A DNA stretch of 64,000 nt from Istiophorus platypterus (taxonomy: Eukaryota; Chordata; Actinopteri; Istiophoriformes; Istiophoridae). This document shows, one piece after another, positions 35,273 through 48,974 of the stretch. The stretch is taken from NCBI GenBank assembly GCA_016859345.1, contig CM029126.1, forward strand, positions 11,665,527 through 11,729,526, given 5' to 3'. Each line of letters starts with the position of its first letter. Position 1 is the first letter of the stretch. The notes beneath the pieces are model-generated. The model made no database searches and was not told the origin of the DNA. It worked only from the letters and a program-made list of their open reading frames with translations. The position numbers were made by a program, and so were the translations under genes.

Positions 35273-37106
35273 CTATTCCTCTTCCTCTGCTTCCTCATCT
35301 CCATTTTCCTCCTCCACTTCATCTGCCCATCGGTCATGCTGCACTGCTGGCAAGTGGGTTCCTCCTGGATCTTCTCCCTCAGCCTCTCTGCCCCCTCGTG
35401 GCTCCAGCCCTCGCATGAAGATGTCAGGGTAGCCGCGAAACCCGTGAGGCCCGAGTTGGGCCAGAGCCTGAAAGGCGAGAGAGCGCCCCCTCTCGATGTC
35501 ACCTGGAAACAGCAGTGGAGGGCCAGCGCGTGACCCATTTCCACCATCCAGCACTGCATGGGGGAGAAATGTTGAGGAGTGGGCTTGCGAGGTCAAAGCC
35601 CCAAGAGGGTTGGATTGCTCCCTCCTACCGTCATCCCCTCTCCCATCCTCCATGAGCTCAGGACCACGCCTGGGGCGGCGTGTGCGAAGCTCCAGGCAGC
35701 TGTGTCCCTTTCGGTGACGCTGGAGGTGGTCCTCACGGGCAAAGGCCTTGTGGCAGAGCGGGCACTCGAAGGGTCGTGCCCCGCTGTGGAGGGACAGGTG
35801 GTTTTTCAGATCATATGAGTGGAGAAACCTGGCAGGGCAGTGGGGGCATGGGTAGGGGCGCTCGCCTGTGTGTTTCCTCATGTGGATCTTCAACTTGTCA
35901 TTCCTGAAGAAGAGACAAAATGGAAGATGAAGGGTAAAGATGGGAGGAACAACAGGAGTGAAGCATGGTTTATAACATTCATCAGGCCATCACACATCAA
36001 ACTATTTTGTTTTGAGCAGATTTAAAGAAATTTGGCTACCGAGTGAAACGGACTCCACAGGCAGTGCACTGGAAGGGTTTTTCTCCAGTGTGTGTCCTCA
36101 TGTGTCGGGGCAGTTTTCCCGCTCCATGGATGATCTTCTGACAGACGGGGCACTGCTGGGGCGTCTGAGACTTCCTCTTCCTCCCCCCTCCTACTGCTGA
36201 TGCTGCGGCTCCTTGCTCGGCTACAGACGTAGGTACGGAGGTGCTTCCTACAAACATACCATCATCGCCAAAACCCTCCATGTCATCATCCTCTGACAGC
36301 TTGTCATTCAATGCCACGACAGGAGGCGGGTGGGCTATACATGGACGCTCATGCAGCCAGTGAAGGAGCCCTCCATTTTGTGTGGCCCCCCTCCCTGGCT
36401 CTCTGATTGACCTTGGATCTCCGTTCTGCCGAGATTTGAGGCGAAGATCCTCCTGTTCCGGGCTGGGCGGCTGGGTAGACGGCAGGGAGTGGAGGCTGTC
36501 GGACGTCGGTGAGGGGTGCGAGAGGGGAGAAGCAGGTGGGTTCAAAACCGAGGAGTTGATGTGATGAAGGCCAAGTTTTTTCAACTTCTTTTTGTCTGTT
36601 TTTCTTCGGGACCCTTTCTCCACAACACTCTCTCTCTCCAACATCCTCTTGGTAGCTGACTGTTGGGCTCTCTGCTCCTCTGCTGTCTCCCCCTCTGCCT
36701 CTGCCGTCTCCCCCAGGATGTCTCTGCAGGCATCAGCCACGCACTGGATGCCCAGAAGCTGAGCTCCTCGCAGCACATCCCTCATCCCAGAGCTTGGGAT
36801 AGTAAGGGTGGCAGTGTAGGCGAACTCTAGCAGGGCATCAAGGGCGTCGGGTGCCACGCAGTCCAGCTGGCATACACTGAAACCCCCTCCTCCCTCGCCT
36901 CCTCCCTCCTCTGCCCCGAACAGCCTACGGAAGTATAGACTGACGGCAGCCATTACAGAGCGATGAGTCGGGTAGCGTGCCCCGCGGGAGGTCAGGGTGA
37001 GGTCACATAAGAGCCCTGACCTCCTCTGGTCATTGAGGTGGGACAAGAGCTCATTGCTGTGCTCCGGGAAGGGGATCCCAATTAGACCGTCCTCTCCTGG
37101 AGACAT
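35273..37106 (-). CDS. zbtb7b: Zinc finger and BTB domain-containing 7B (ThPOK)
   Basis: A nuclear BTB/POZ zinc-finger transcription factor; in mammals it commits thymocytes to the CD4 lineage and represses collagen genes. Core coding exons are 37106-36040 and 35903-35273, joined GT/AG inside zinc finger 2 at R356, giving 565 aa (human 539). The N-terminus (DGLIGIPFPEHSNELLSHLN) matches human ZBTB7B, and the BTB domain spans about residues 10-130. Four C2H2 fingers follow: C319/C322/H335/H339, C347/C350/H363/H367, C375/C378/H391/H395 and C403/C406/H419/H423, with linkers TGEKPF and TGERPY; HSYDLKNH and CHKAFAREDHLQRH are diagnostic of ZBTB7 proteins. The fourth finger ends in His, where human ZBTB7B has a Gln at that place. 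The C-terminus is highly acidic. The acceptor at 37,113 precedes GTGGCAATG, so upstream exons exist; one may extend the protein (see 38,833-38,901). Confidence 0.95.
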
Positions 37107-38409
37107 TGCCACCTGTATGAAAGAGAGAGAAGACCTTAGGTCTGAGCAATTTACAGTTTCGTACCAGAATCAAGTCAAAATCTGCCTTTGAGCTGGCTGA
37201 AATCAGTTTTCTAAAAAAATTTTTTTTTAAAAATTAAAAAATAATTAAAATAATTAAAAATAATAAAATTAAAAAAAAATTGCATTGATATCATTATTGA
37301 ATCTTTGCATTTCGGAGTTCCATGAATCGGAGAGAACCCTTCAGGTGAGCCAAACTTCAGTAGCGTGACTGACCGAGTGAGTTCTCTTTCACGTCAGGGA
37401 CAATTTAAACCGGGCTTAGCAACAACTCTTTCCCCTTATCCTACCCTCCTCATCCTCCCCTTACTTTCTCTCCAGATTACTCAATCAGGAGCCGGCGATT
37501 TTGGCCAGTGAGATGGGGGTTGGGGCATCAGAGGAAGAACAAAGGAAAGGAGATGTCATAGCTGGCATGAGAGGCAAAATATAAAAACACGAAGAAGAAA
37601 CAAATAACCATCAGAGCGGTGGAGATGTGAAACACGATGACTGAGAGCTACAACACGGAGAGGATGCAGGATTATACAGCAGAATGTACTGTAGGTGGTG
37701 TAACCGAAGGGCAGTTAGGTTAATTCCTGTGTGAAACCTTTATAGCATTAGCTGTTTGATTAAAATAACCGGAGAAGAAAGAGAGGGACTAATGGAAGAG
37801 GAAGAGAAGAAAGACAAGCATGTCAGGGAGAGGGAGGAAGTCACAGGCTAGAGTGGGTGAAAGGGGGGGAGTACCAGTGAAAGAATGAGGAAGGAAAAAA
37901 AACAGCAAGAGAAGAATTACAACCTTTATGAGGACTGGAATAAAAGTACGTCACTTACAAATGTTTAAAAAAAAACTTCATGTGCAGGACAGACAGTGTA
38001 GTCAGATATTTTTTCCATTCATCTTAGCCCCCTCTTCTCCCTACAAACTTAATCGACAGGGAGGCGTAATCGGTCAATAGGGACAGTAACTTTCTTTATT
38101 ACTCCTTGTGAGATGTAACAAGGGCTGCTGGTGATAACACTAAACAACTCCCTTCTTTGGCTCCCTAAGCTCACACCTCGCCCTGTCCACAATACACCTG
38201 CTCAACAATATCTTTCACACACCTGAGCAGACCAGATTTTCCACAAACAACTAAGCTTCCAGATTCCCCCTCCCTGCCCTTCACCTCCCTCCCATAGCAA
38301 CTGGCAGCCCCCTGGCTGTCCAATAACAGTGTTCACACAGTGCCCAGAGGGCTCTGCACAACGACGACACATCCACCTGACTAACCTGCTCCCAAACACA
38401 CCCTATTAA

Positions 38410-38411
<2 letters not shown>

Positions 38412-38484
<73 letters not shown>
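38412..38484. repeat. (CA)n microsatellite
   Basis: A pure CA dinucleotide run of about 36 units, inside the presumed zbtb7b 5' intron. Confidence 0.97.
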
Positions 38485-38487
<3 letters not shown>

Positions 38488-38832
38488 GTACAGGCACAGG
38501 AGCACACACACATTTATAATACACATGCACATATACACACATCGCGTACCAATCTGTGGCTCCGCCCACCACTATTGTTAAAGTTAACCTTTTATGTTAG
38601 GACTTTCACACCACTCTTTTTAGAAATCATACGAATTTGCTCTACCCATACGACAACAAAAAAAAAAAGTGGTATAACCAATTAATAAGCACTTCTCAAA
38701 GACTTGCTTACATTTTTATGGAGCTCAAACTTTTTGATCCCTCCCATCGTTCAAATCAATATAAAACCTTTCCCCCCTCCCTTCCGAAGACGAGTAAAAT
38801 CACCTGGAGGTTAAATCAAATGTTAATCCTAC

Positions 38833-38901
38833 CTTCCCTGTCTTTAATGGCATGGGCACAGTCAGCTGAAGGCGAGGCGGTGTGGGTCTCATGGCATCCA
38901 T
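38833..38901 (-). CDS. zbtb7b: Candidate alternative first coding exon of zbtb7b
   Basis: On the - strand an ATG in a strong context (A at -3, G at +4) opens 23 codons (MDAMRPTPPRLQ...LKTGK) and runs straight into a consensus donor AAG|GTAGGA at 38,833/38,832. Joined to the acceptor at 37,113 it stays in frame: 23 residues, then Val-Ala, then the usual MSPGEDGL start, giving about 590 aa. It lies 1.7 kb upstream of the core exon with no stop between. The in-frame join with matching phase and strong start context supports a real alternative N-terminus, but a 69-nt open stretch is short and could be chance 5' UTR. Confidence 0.5.
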
Positions 38902-39842
38902 CTTGCTCTTTACACTGACTGAATCTTCTCTCTCGCTTTCCTTTTCTCGATCTTTGAAAACCGCTTTTTTTGTTTCCTATTTCCTTCTATGCTTAGATGT
39001 GTAACTTAAAGGTCTGATCTCTCCGTCAGAAGTCAAGGTTAAGCGTTCATCCTTGGGGATGTCTACCTCTTTCACACATTCTGTCACTCACTCTCCTTGG
39101 TGTATCAAAAGAGGGTGCACGGTGACGGAGACAGATTCAGAGATACCCCTCCCCCCTTAGGTCGCCTACGCGCCCCTCTCTCCAGAACCCAACGGCCCAT
39201 TTTCCGAGCACTTTCCGATAAACACCATCTCCTCATCGACCGCTCCCTGTTGAGAGGGCAACCGGTAGGTGAATGGGTGGTAGTGCATCTAAGGTAATGG
39301 TGGGAATGTGGATGATTTGAAACTAATAACCTTAAGGCTTCAGACCATGCACATTCGTTGAACTTGTTTGGCAGGAAGGAAACCTGCACATGCAACCAAA
39401 ACAGCTTAGAAATACTTTTTTTTTTTTAAAGTCAACTCAAAGAATTGCAAAGTTCAACAACTATGTAAGAACCAAATTCATATTGGCATTATGAGTCATA
39501 TTATACCCAGGGACAAGCAATCAAGTAGGTGCAATATGAGAGTTAAATCATATCACAGCATATTACAGAGAAGGTGAGGGACAGAAACCAAGGCCAAACG
39601 TCACTGACTGGTTGTGATAAAATAGCTCGGCCTCTACAACAGATATTTACTGTTATTTTTCAAGCCAAAGCATTCTGACGAGAGTTATCTCTTCTGCCTG
39701 AGGAAACAAGGAGACCATGTGCCGGGGCCACTAAAGATACAGAAAAGTGAGGAAGTTAAGGGGCATGTGTTCACTTCGTCTTCTACGCACACAGACACAT
39801 AGCTTTTTTTTTTTTTTTTTTAAATTTACATCATGTTAGAGC

Positions 39843-40170
39843 TATAACTACAAGTGATTAATCCATTAGTCAGTTGACAAGAAGATACCACCAACTATTT
39901 TGACAATGTATTAATCACATAAGCTATTTTTTGAGCAAAGATGCCAAACATTCTTTATTTCTCCTTCTAAAATATTACGATTTGTTGCTTTTCTGTATTT
40001 TATATCAGCGTAGACTGAATATCTTTGGGTTTTTGGACTATGGGTTAGAAAAAACATTACATGTGAAGACATCACACCTCGGGCCTTGGGAACTTGTGAT
40101 GGGTATTTTTGTCCTTTTGCTGAAATTTCGGAAGCCAAACATTTAATTGAGAAAATGTTCTGTCACGAAT
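39843..40170 (+). repeat. Teleost MITE-like interspersed repeat, copy C
   Basis: The best preserved of three copies: ATTAATC-rich start, AGCAAAGATGCCAAACATTC, ATTTGTTGCTTTTCTGTATT, CTGAATATCTTTGGGTTTTT, GGACTATGGGTTAG, ACATGTGAAGACATCAC and CGGGCCTTGGGAA. This matches the order seen at 12,225-12,555 and, inverted, at 1,030-1,245. Non-coding. Confidence 0.65.
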
Positions 40171-42421
40171 GGAAGAAAAGCCTCCATTGTGAACTCAGCA
40201 CCAAAGTCTCTAGGTCAAAGTTTAAATGTATCCCTTAACCTTGAATGTGTACAGTTTGTCTCATGGAAAGCAGATATGATAACAGAGCAGCGTGTCATAT
40301 TCAAATACCAATCTCATAGCAATCATTGTTTAAATACATCTACAAGAAAACAGGATTTTTGATAATTATTCTTGATAATTATTATGTACATAAATACACA
40401 AGAGATCATGTTTTTCCAAATTTGTAAAATGCCTTCAATGAGCGAAAAGTCACTAGAAAAATCAAAAAAAAGAAATGTTTCATAAAACAGTGCAGAAAAG
40501 TGAGACACAAAGGGGTTTTAGGAGGAGCACACAACAACGCACAATAAATTTCCGGCACAAGGGAGAGAGAAAAAAAGCATCATGGGTGGTTGGTGGTTCA
40601 AGCTTGTTATTTTAGGCATATTCTTAAGAACAAAGACGCATTCGGAAAATAATAAGATTGAAAAGAAGTTGCAATGATTCCCCATCAATTTTCTCTCCGT
40701 GAGTCACTTAATACTGACACATCATGACATGAGCACAAACAAGCAAAAACTACACTGTTCTTATCCCCCCTTCTCCTTCCTTGTCACCTTGTTTCTGTTT
40801 TTTGTTTCTAACCAAGGACATGTCTGCATAAGTTGCTGAGTCTTGCAACACATTCTAACTAATGTTAAAACAGCCCACAGGCAGAGGCCACAGACACATT
40901 CGGTCTTGTCACAAAATAATAATGTTAGTTCACAAGTTCCTATTCAACCTTTATGTTGATTACAGTTCAAATCAAATAAGTGAGATCATTGTTTGCTTTT
41001 AGGTGTGTTGTTTAATGTTGTTCTCGCCAAAACATAAAACCACAAAAAATACTTATTGAAAGTATTTCAACTCTCAAAAATCTGCTAACTTTTCACTTTT
41101 TTATGCAGCTAATGCTACAGATGTTTAGATGTTATCCTTCCAACAATAGTCTCTTATCTCTTTCTTTGTTTTTTGTTCTCACCTCCCACTCTTTATGTTG
41201 ACGGTGGAGGAATTCACCTCCTCTGCAACTCTACGGTTTCCTCATCCCTTGCTTTCATTATGTGCACACTCTTCCTCTCTCTTAACAATGAGGATTTATT
41301 TGTTTTAACATTGCCTACGAAGCCAAGATTTTTAACCATTAAAAAAAAAAAATAAAAAATTGAACTGACAGGGCTGCATGTAATAAATGTAAAGCTAGAA
41401 CTTAATTGTATGACCAGACCATAAAATAAAGCAAAAATCAAATGAAACACGTTTAGGAAAGAATACACCAAGGGCTCGTTTTTACTGAAGAGGAAATGGA
41501 AACTTAAATCCACCGTTACTGTCCAGTACAAGTACCACGACTTAGCTCAACCCCTAAAAAACAAAGGAGACTACTTTGTGAGGAGGCCAGGAAAATGACA
41601 GCTGCAGGATTGACCAAACCTGCACACAAAGATTTATTCTTCATTATAAAAGCAGGTTATAGTATCCATCCAACATCTATATCTCAAAATCCCACTGCAC
41701 ACACTAAAAGAGTGTGTGATGACTGGAACTCGTACTGTTAGTATTATTTTTATGGCTCCTATTTTCCGTTAAAGGCTGTAAGTTTTCCCAGTCCACCTCA
41801 ATTATATCAGGCTCCAGTGCTAAGGGGGAAAATATGACTTTATACTATTCACAGAAAACTGTGGCTGAGAGGGAGAAGGAGAAAATGCTTTTATGAATTC
41901 TGATGTCAGATGTTTTCCAAAGTGCCTGTACATGTGTGTGTATGTGAGCAGTTAAGTGACCAACGGGCAGGAATATTGATAATTCTTAGACTTTAAGAAA
42001 GTCGAAATCAAAATTAAATGCAAATGGTAAAATAATAAAAATTTAAAAGTAGTTAATAGTAGATTTATGCCCAAAACGTTATGTTGTTTAATGTCTCTGC
42101 TGGGATAAATTTCTAAACTGGTGGCAGCTCAGATAATTTTTAAAAAGTACTTTTTACAATCAAATGCCAGCAAATAAAGAGCAGTTGTCCATTCGGTACG
42201 GAAAATGAAACACTCCTACATGCACACGCAGTCTCACACACAAACATCTACAGGTGTTTTCATTTAGATGAAACCCTGTTATTAAGATGTTATTCATAAC
42301 CGCAGCATTACAAATGAAGATGCAAAAAAAAAAAAAAAAAAAAACCACTACTGCACCAAAAAAAACAAAAACAAAACAGCAAAGCATCTAAACGTATGGA
42401 AAGTAAGATTCAAGTTCATAC

Positions 42422-42467
42422 CGTTTCTCCTCCACAACACTCGTCTTCCTCTCACCACTTCTCTTCT
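42422..42467 (-). other. Possible small non-coding exon of zbtb7b
   Basis: On the - strand a pyrimidine-rich acceptor (CTGTCTGTCCTAG) and a donor (AAACG|GTATGA) enclose 46 bp without an ATG-led frame. It lies between the candidate promoter and the coding exons. The support is splice-site shape only. Confidence 0.2.
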
Positions 42468-43156
42468 CTAGGACAGACAGATTTTAAGGGTTAACAAAGA
42501 CAAAGATTTTTTCACCCTCTCTTTTCGCCTCACTAGTTTGGGGTAGTGAGAGTGTGGTACTGGGACACCTTCTCTGAGGAAGAGTAGGGGAGGAGGAAAC
42601 AGGGGGGATGAGAAGAGATGAGAGTACACACACATCTGCCAAACCAAAGCTGCTCCTGCTTTCAGCCCAGCAGAGCCCTCTCACAGGACTATATGAGTGC
42701 AAAACCTTCACGCTGAAGGAACGATTATGCCCAGAGCTACACACGAACATTGGCCACACACTAAACTGACACATCCAGGTCTTCTAATAATACAGCTCCT
42801 CTCAGTTTGGTAGTAAAACACAAGCTCCACCCGCTCTGTGTCCCAACAGTTCCCTGTGGCATATTTGCATCTCACCAGGAGATATAAAAACAGATGCAAC
42901 CAGGGAGAATTTGAATCAGCATTTGAATTTGTCAGAGACAAGACTTGAGACACTATCATGATAATTAAAACTATTGCACTCTCCCATGACTTGACTGAGT
43001 AGAAATTTAAAAAAAAAAAAAGAAAAGAAAAAGAAATAAAGAGAAAGTCCATTCAGCTGATGTTACTCAGCAGAAGTTTGTTCTGTCTATTATTCAAGAA
43101 AGCCCCTGCAATGAAGCCCTCCTCTGTCCTTACTGTAACTGGGGTATTATGGTGTT

Positions 43157-43157
<1 letters not shown>

Positions 43158-43215
<58 letters not shown>
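43158..43215. repeat. (TG)n microsatellite
   Basis: A pure TG dinucleotide run of about 29 units. Confidence 0.97.
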
Positions 43216-43217
<2 letters not shown>

Positions 43218-46146
43218 ATACGCATGCGCATATTGTGGTCTTAGTTCCAAGAACACATTACATTATTCATTTGGCTGGCAGAGTGGAGGCCCTTATCCCC
43301 TCGCCCTCCCACACCACAACACTCCACTGCAAGCTACAACAGCAGCCAGTTTGCATGCCAGACCTGTACACCAGTGTGAATCTGCTGGAGGATTATCAGC
43401 TTATCAACACAGGGGACAAGACATTTGGGTGCACATATATGAGCTGTCCCATAACATTCACCAGCCTCTGTCCTGAAATTATGTAAAGAAAAGTGATCTT
43501 TTACAGCTAACATCGACATGCAAGGACTGGGTATCGCTGACAACAAAGAATATCTCAGTTACTTGAAATAAATACCTTGACATTACTAATGCAACTATAT
43601 TCTGGTGACGGCTATTGGGGATTTTCAGAAGAGTTTGGTATACAACAAGATTATAAGATATTAGTAATAGTATTTACTCAGCTAGAACAATCAAATACCT
43701 GAAATGACTATGGAATAAAATCGGATTTTATTGTAGTTCAGCCTTTAATAAAAGGAAAACACAGAATACATGATATGCAGCCTCAAATTTCAATACAGTA
43801 TATTGATTATAAGGTTATATTACTTTGGTGTGTGTGGTGCACAAACACCTAAGTTAACACAATTTTGCAGTGTATTTGACCCCGATATTAAATCTAACAT
43901 GTCATAAAGATGGAATTTTTTTTCTCAGCTGAATTGAAGTAAGAGAGTCCCTCTTCATGTGGTGCTCTGTGGCTCATGGAGGTAAACAAGCTATTGTTTT
44001 ATATATTAGTTTTCTTGGACAACTTTTGAACATCATAACATTCCTTTTTGGTGTTGGCCACCTACAGACTTGCCACTGCCATTAATCCTTGTGTATTTCA
44101 ACTCTTTCTAGTACTGTCATATGTATTTTTATATTGTTTTTATATGTGTAAATTAATTGTTGGTGAAATTGTTTTTTTTTTTTAAATTTTTTAATAAGCA
44201 GATGATGATGATGATGATAAATACAAATCGTCCATTTAAGATGTTTCATACAATTTTTTAAAAAGTATTATTGTACAACATAAAGCAATTTCTTCTTTAT
44301 AGCTTTTTAATGCTGAAGAAACATACCGTTAACACTCTGAAACTGATGATTCAAAATACTACCCCAATGATTTCCCTATAAAAATGACAGAAATGTTTAG
44401 TGCTTTTTTTTCTCAAATGACTGTAATGTGTAACATTGCTGTGTCTGCCACAGTGAAAAGAGGAGAGAGCAGCAGCAGCAGGAAAAGAAATCAATCTGAG
44501 GTTGGAAAGAGGAAAACAGTCTGAGATTTGTGAAGAGACAACAAAAGGAACATGAGGTAGATATGTTTTCTAAAAACACACATGTTCTTAGAAATCACAC
44601 AAGAAAAAGGAGAGCATGGGGGAGGAGAAACACAAGAGACTGTGTGAGTGAGTGAGTAAAAGTGAGTGAGTGTGTGAGTGAGTGAATGAAGAGTGGGTGT
44701 TGTGATACTCTGAAAGATAAAGCAGAGAAGATGGGAGGTTGAGACAGGAAAATCTAGTCCCAGCCTCACACTCACAATCTGTGTTAGCAAAGAGACATGA
44801 AACAAGAGTAGAGAGAGTTAAGTTACAGAGGGGGGCAAAAAAAAAAAAAGAGAAGGGAGAGAAGCCATGACATGATGACTGGGAGATAAACAGAGCGATC
44901 AAGCAAGAGGTGAACACATGCACGCAGCCACAGGAAGTAGCAAGAGTCCTTGCAGGTGTGTGTGTGTGTGTTTGTGTGTGTGTGTGCATGCAGATGTCTG
45001 AGGGAGAGATGTGGTAGCAGCCACCTCTATCATTAGTATCACCAAAAGGGAGTTTCAACCTAAGATGGAGAACACACACAGATGTGAGAGAGAAGGCATG
45101 CTGACAGAGTAGTTTCACACTTTGTTCTCCCTCTCTCGGAGCACCTTATCTGGTCAGCAGTTTCTACCCCAACACTCTACAACTATACGTTCGTGTGTGT
45201 GGGAACGCTGGAGCAACAAGGTGTGGGTGAAACACATACAACATCCTATGTCAATTAATATGCAAGAGCAGGATGGAAACTATTTCTGTTTGTGTGGTTT
45301 TAATGATGTTTATATATCTGATGAGCTCATTTGAGTGGATAAGCTGAGGAAGGTTTCCTCTGAGAATACAACTGCTGATTACATTGTATGTGAAATGAAT
45401 CAAAACAATGAAAAGGGTGATATAGTATCATCACATTAAGATACATAGTAATTCTTTGGCATACTTGCTGTACCTCAGCGGGGGTGTTCTAACATGTTGG
45501 TCCGGGGTGCAAACAAACGAGACATGTAGGTGTGATCGTGGATTAGAACACAGAAGAGAGCAACTTTGGGTACGATCAACCTTGGGTTAGCGGCTTTTCA
45601 CTGAGTATTTACATGGAGAGTGAATAAAATTAGTCATCTGTATAAAAAGTTAACGACTGTAGATCTTTAGAAAAAACAACCTTTACTGTAGGTAAAGTTG
45701 GAATCTTCATTAGCTACTTAAAAGTCAGTTTCAGTAGACTTTTCCATGAAAGCCGATATCAGACTAGTTCGAAATCTGTGCTAAGAAAGCAACAATAGTA
45801 TCATATAATCGGTATTTTCAAATACATTTTGGTCCTCTTTTGCATAAGTGATGAAACTAAAAAAGTGGCAAAGGAGAAACATTCGGCTTTTCTTCTGATA
45901 GACAACAGAAACAAAATATCTAGCTGCACCGTGACTTTTTAAAATACTTTTTGTGTATGTAGGGTGATATTAAAAGTTTGTTTTTGTATATGCATTATCT
46001 AAAAAGTTGCAGCGCAAAAATGTTATTATTTTGATAAATGGTATAAATTACTGTATAATAATATTTGCTATTTTTCATATTCTGATCTTTTGTCAATGTT
46101 ACAAACAACGTTTTGTTTGGAATTGAAATAAAATTCACTCAATACC

Positions 46147-46170
46147 TTTTTTTTTTTTTTTTTTTTTTTT
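46147..46170. repeat. Poly-T tract
   Basis: An uninterrupted run of about 24 T. Confidence 0.95.
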
Positions 46171-48786
46171 AAATGTACAGCTCTACCAATAAACTGAATA
46201 ATTTTTCAAGCCCTTATAAGTGTATGCATGTGTGTCTGTCAACTGTTGGACCACAACTGACAATATAGCTCAATCTAATTCAGTGTCTGTAGATTTTTTT
46301 TTAAAAATTAATATTAATTGTTTTTTACATGTAAATAAAAAATACAATTTTAAAAATATTGGTGGTTCATGGATTGAACTCTCTGCACACACACCACAAG
46401 CTCTGGCTCCAAAACTGGCTACTCCATTACAATGTAACAAAAAACCTGCATGATAAGCTTCACAAAAACAGCTCAAGCTAAAAATATTATTTAGGTGTTT
46501 TTTTTTAAGCGTCATACACAAATTATGAATTTATGTGTATGTGTATGTGTTGATTGCTGTAGGTGTACTCCTCTCTGTAGATGGGTGCAGGGTGGGTGCA
46601 GGGTGGGCTATCAGTATGCCCTCATGCATGCTTCAAATGAACTGTTGTATCTGTTAATATATACATGCAAGGAAGGAATACAGGAAATAGAAATGCATTT
46701 AAAAGAAGTGAAAATGCCTTCAACCGAAGAAAAATACGATGGAAGCCTCAAAAAACAACAGAATCCATTTTTAAAACTAAACCTTTTAGGCTGCATATAT
46801 CTGTTGATAAGAACAGCTGTTTAGCCACATTACATTGTCAATGTGCTTTGTGTGTGTCAATTACATTATGTTGCCACATCACTGGGAGGGTCTCAACAAC
46901 TGCTATACTCCCAAATAAATGACCTCCCAGTTTAGAGGAAGATATTACAAAAGCACTGGACACACACACACAAAAACACACACTCAGAAAGAGAAATGTC
47001 GCAAAACTAACTGATCCTGATCAGTTTCCTCTTCCTGTGCTCAGTAAAAATGGTCGACCACTAGAAGAGATGGACAGATAAAATGAAAAAAAAACTGACA
47101 CATAGAATAAAAAAACAAGAACACCTCTGAGGAAGAGATTAACCCAAAAAACTGAAAAGGGAAACATACATATTCTGTTCTGTAGAAGCAGAGAGAAGGA
47201 CCAAGACAATTAGAGGACATGAGCGAAAGATGTGTCACCTTCCTGACGAATGAGCTTCGCGGCACAGCAATAAAACGGGGAAGGGAGGAGAATTGTTTGC
47301 TTTTACTGTAACTATGATTTATGAATTACATCAGAAATACAGAATGACTTCAGGAAGGGGCTGGTGATCCAGCTGACTGATGCACAACTGCATCACCCAC
47401 TGCTCTGGTATCTGGTGTGGCGTGGAGGGCCAATGAGCATTTCTTTACGGGGAGAGGAAGGGAGGATGTGATGTGAAAAATATGTGTTTTATCATCGAAA
47501 CTTGGTTCAAAATATGAGCTTTCTGATTTGTCATTTTTCCTTTCTGTATTTATAATGTTTTTTTTCTTCGTTATGAACAAAAAAACTTTTTTTCCAAAGG
47601 GGATGGTTTTGCGGTGTTTTGGAATAAAAGCCATCGGAGTTCCCCTTTAAATGTCAAATACGAAAGGGGTCAGTTTCAGCATCAATGGCTCCCTTTGCCT
47701 GCTCATGTTTGGGTGTTTATTCTCACTTTCCCTGAAGTGTCTTCTCACTGTACCTATTTATGATAACCGCCTGCTCAATATGTACAGAAACAACTGCACT
47801 GTTACTAGAAGAGCTGAATCATGATCACTCCGTCAGCCTGTAGCTTTTTCTCATGGCTTTTTTTTTTTCCTGTTTCTTTTCTCACTCTATTACAAGAAGA
47901 AGAGTCACGGCCACCTGCTGATTGGTTAATGCTGGGTGGCGTGGGCTGCAAGACTGGTGGTCGAGAGCAAGGGAGGGCTGAAAAATGCTACAGAAACTCA
48001 TGACTGAAAAGAGGAAATGGCAGATACATAACTTCCTCTATTGACACAGATCAAGTGGGGGCAAGACTCAACTGTAGTAGAACAGACTGGATTACGGACA
48101 CCGTGTAGCCACTCCTGTGCCATTACTGCCTAAATGTGGAGAAAGATCCGCCATATATGATGAAAACGCTGCATTTGTCCAGAGGTCGAAGGCTATGGTC
48201 ATGCCTCTGGTCATACCTCTTTAAGTAAAGGGGACTTCCAGTCACAAAACTGAGTAAAAGCTGTAAATTTATTTGAAGAATTTCATGATGATAAACCAAA
48301 TATTTTCCTATTTTTACATGTGATGTCCAATTTCTTGCGTAGGATGACACATGATTGCCGGGGGGCGGGGGGGTTGTTCATCTAATAAAAGGATGTGACA
48401 CCTTCAAATAATAGGGGCAAAGAGAGAAACATTTACTTCATCAACTCCCACTCTCCCTCCCCCACCCCCTCAGTCTCTCTCTCTCTATCTATCTCTCTCC
48501 CCACCTTCCTCCCACTGAGTCGGTTTGTATGAAACTGAAAGACCCATGTCTGAATAGGGGGAATTTATATGGGTTTACATGCCCTAATTAAAGCATTTCC
48601 TGGAACTGTGTGCAGGCATGTATATGTATGTATCTGTATGTATGCATGTGTTGGAGTGTGTGTTGTGTGTTCCTTGTCTGACAGACCATTCAATGTCACT
48701 TCCCTCTACCCACCGCGGACACATGGTAGTCACCAGTCACACTCCAGCAAAGCCATGGTCAGATGATTTGTCGTATCAACTTGACC

Positions 48787-48974
<188 letters not shown>

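Noticed and set aside
37107..37112. zbtb7b start at 37,112
   Set aside because: The codon is GTG and sits exactly at a splice acceptor. The first ATG of this exon is at 37,106, and it matches the mammalian start.
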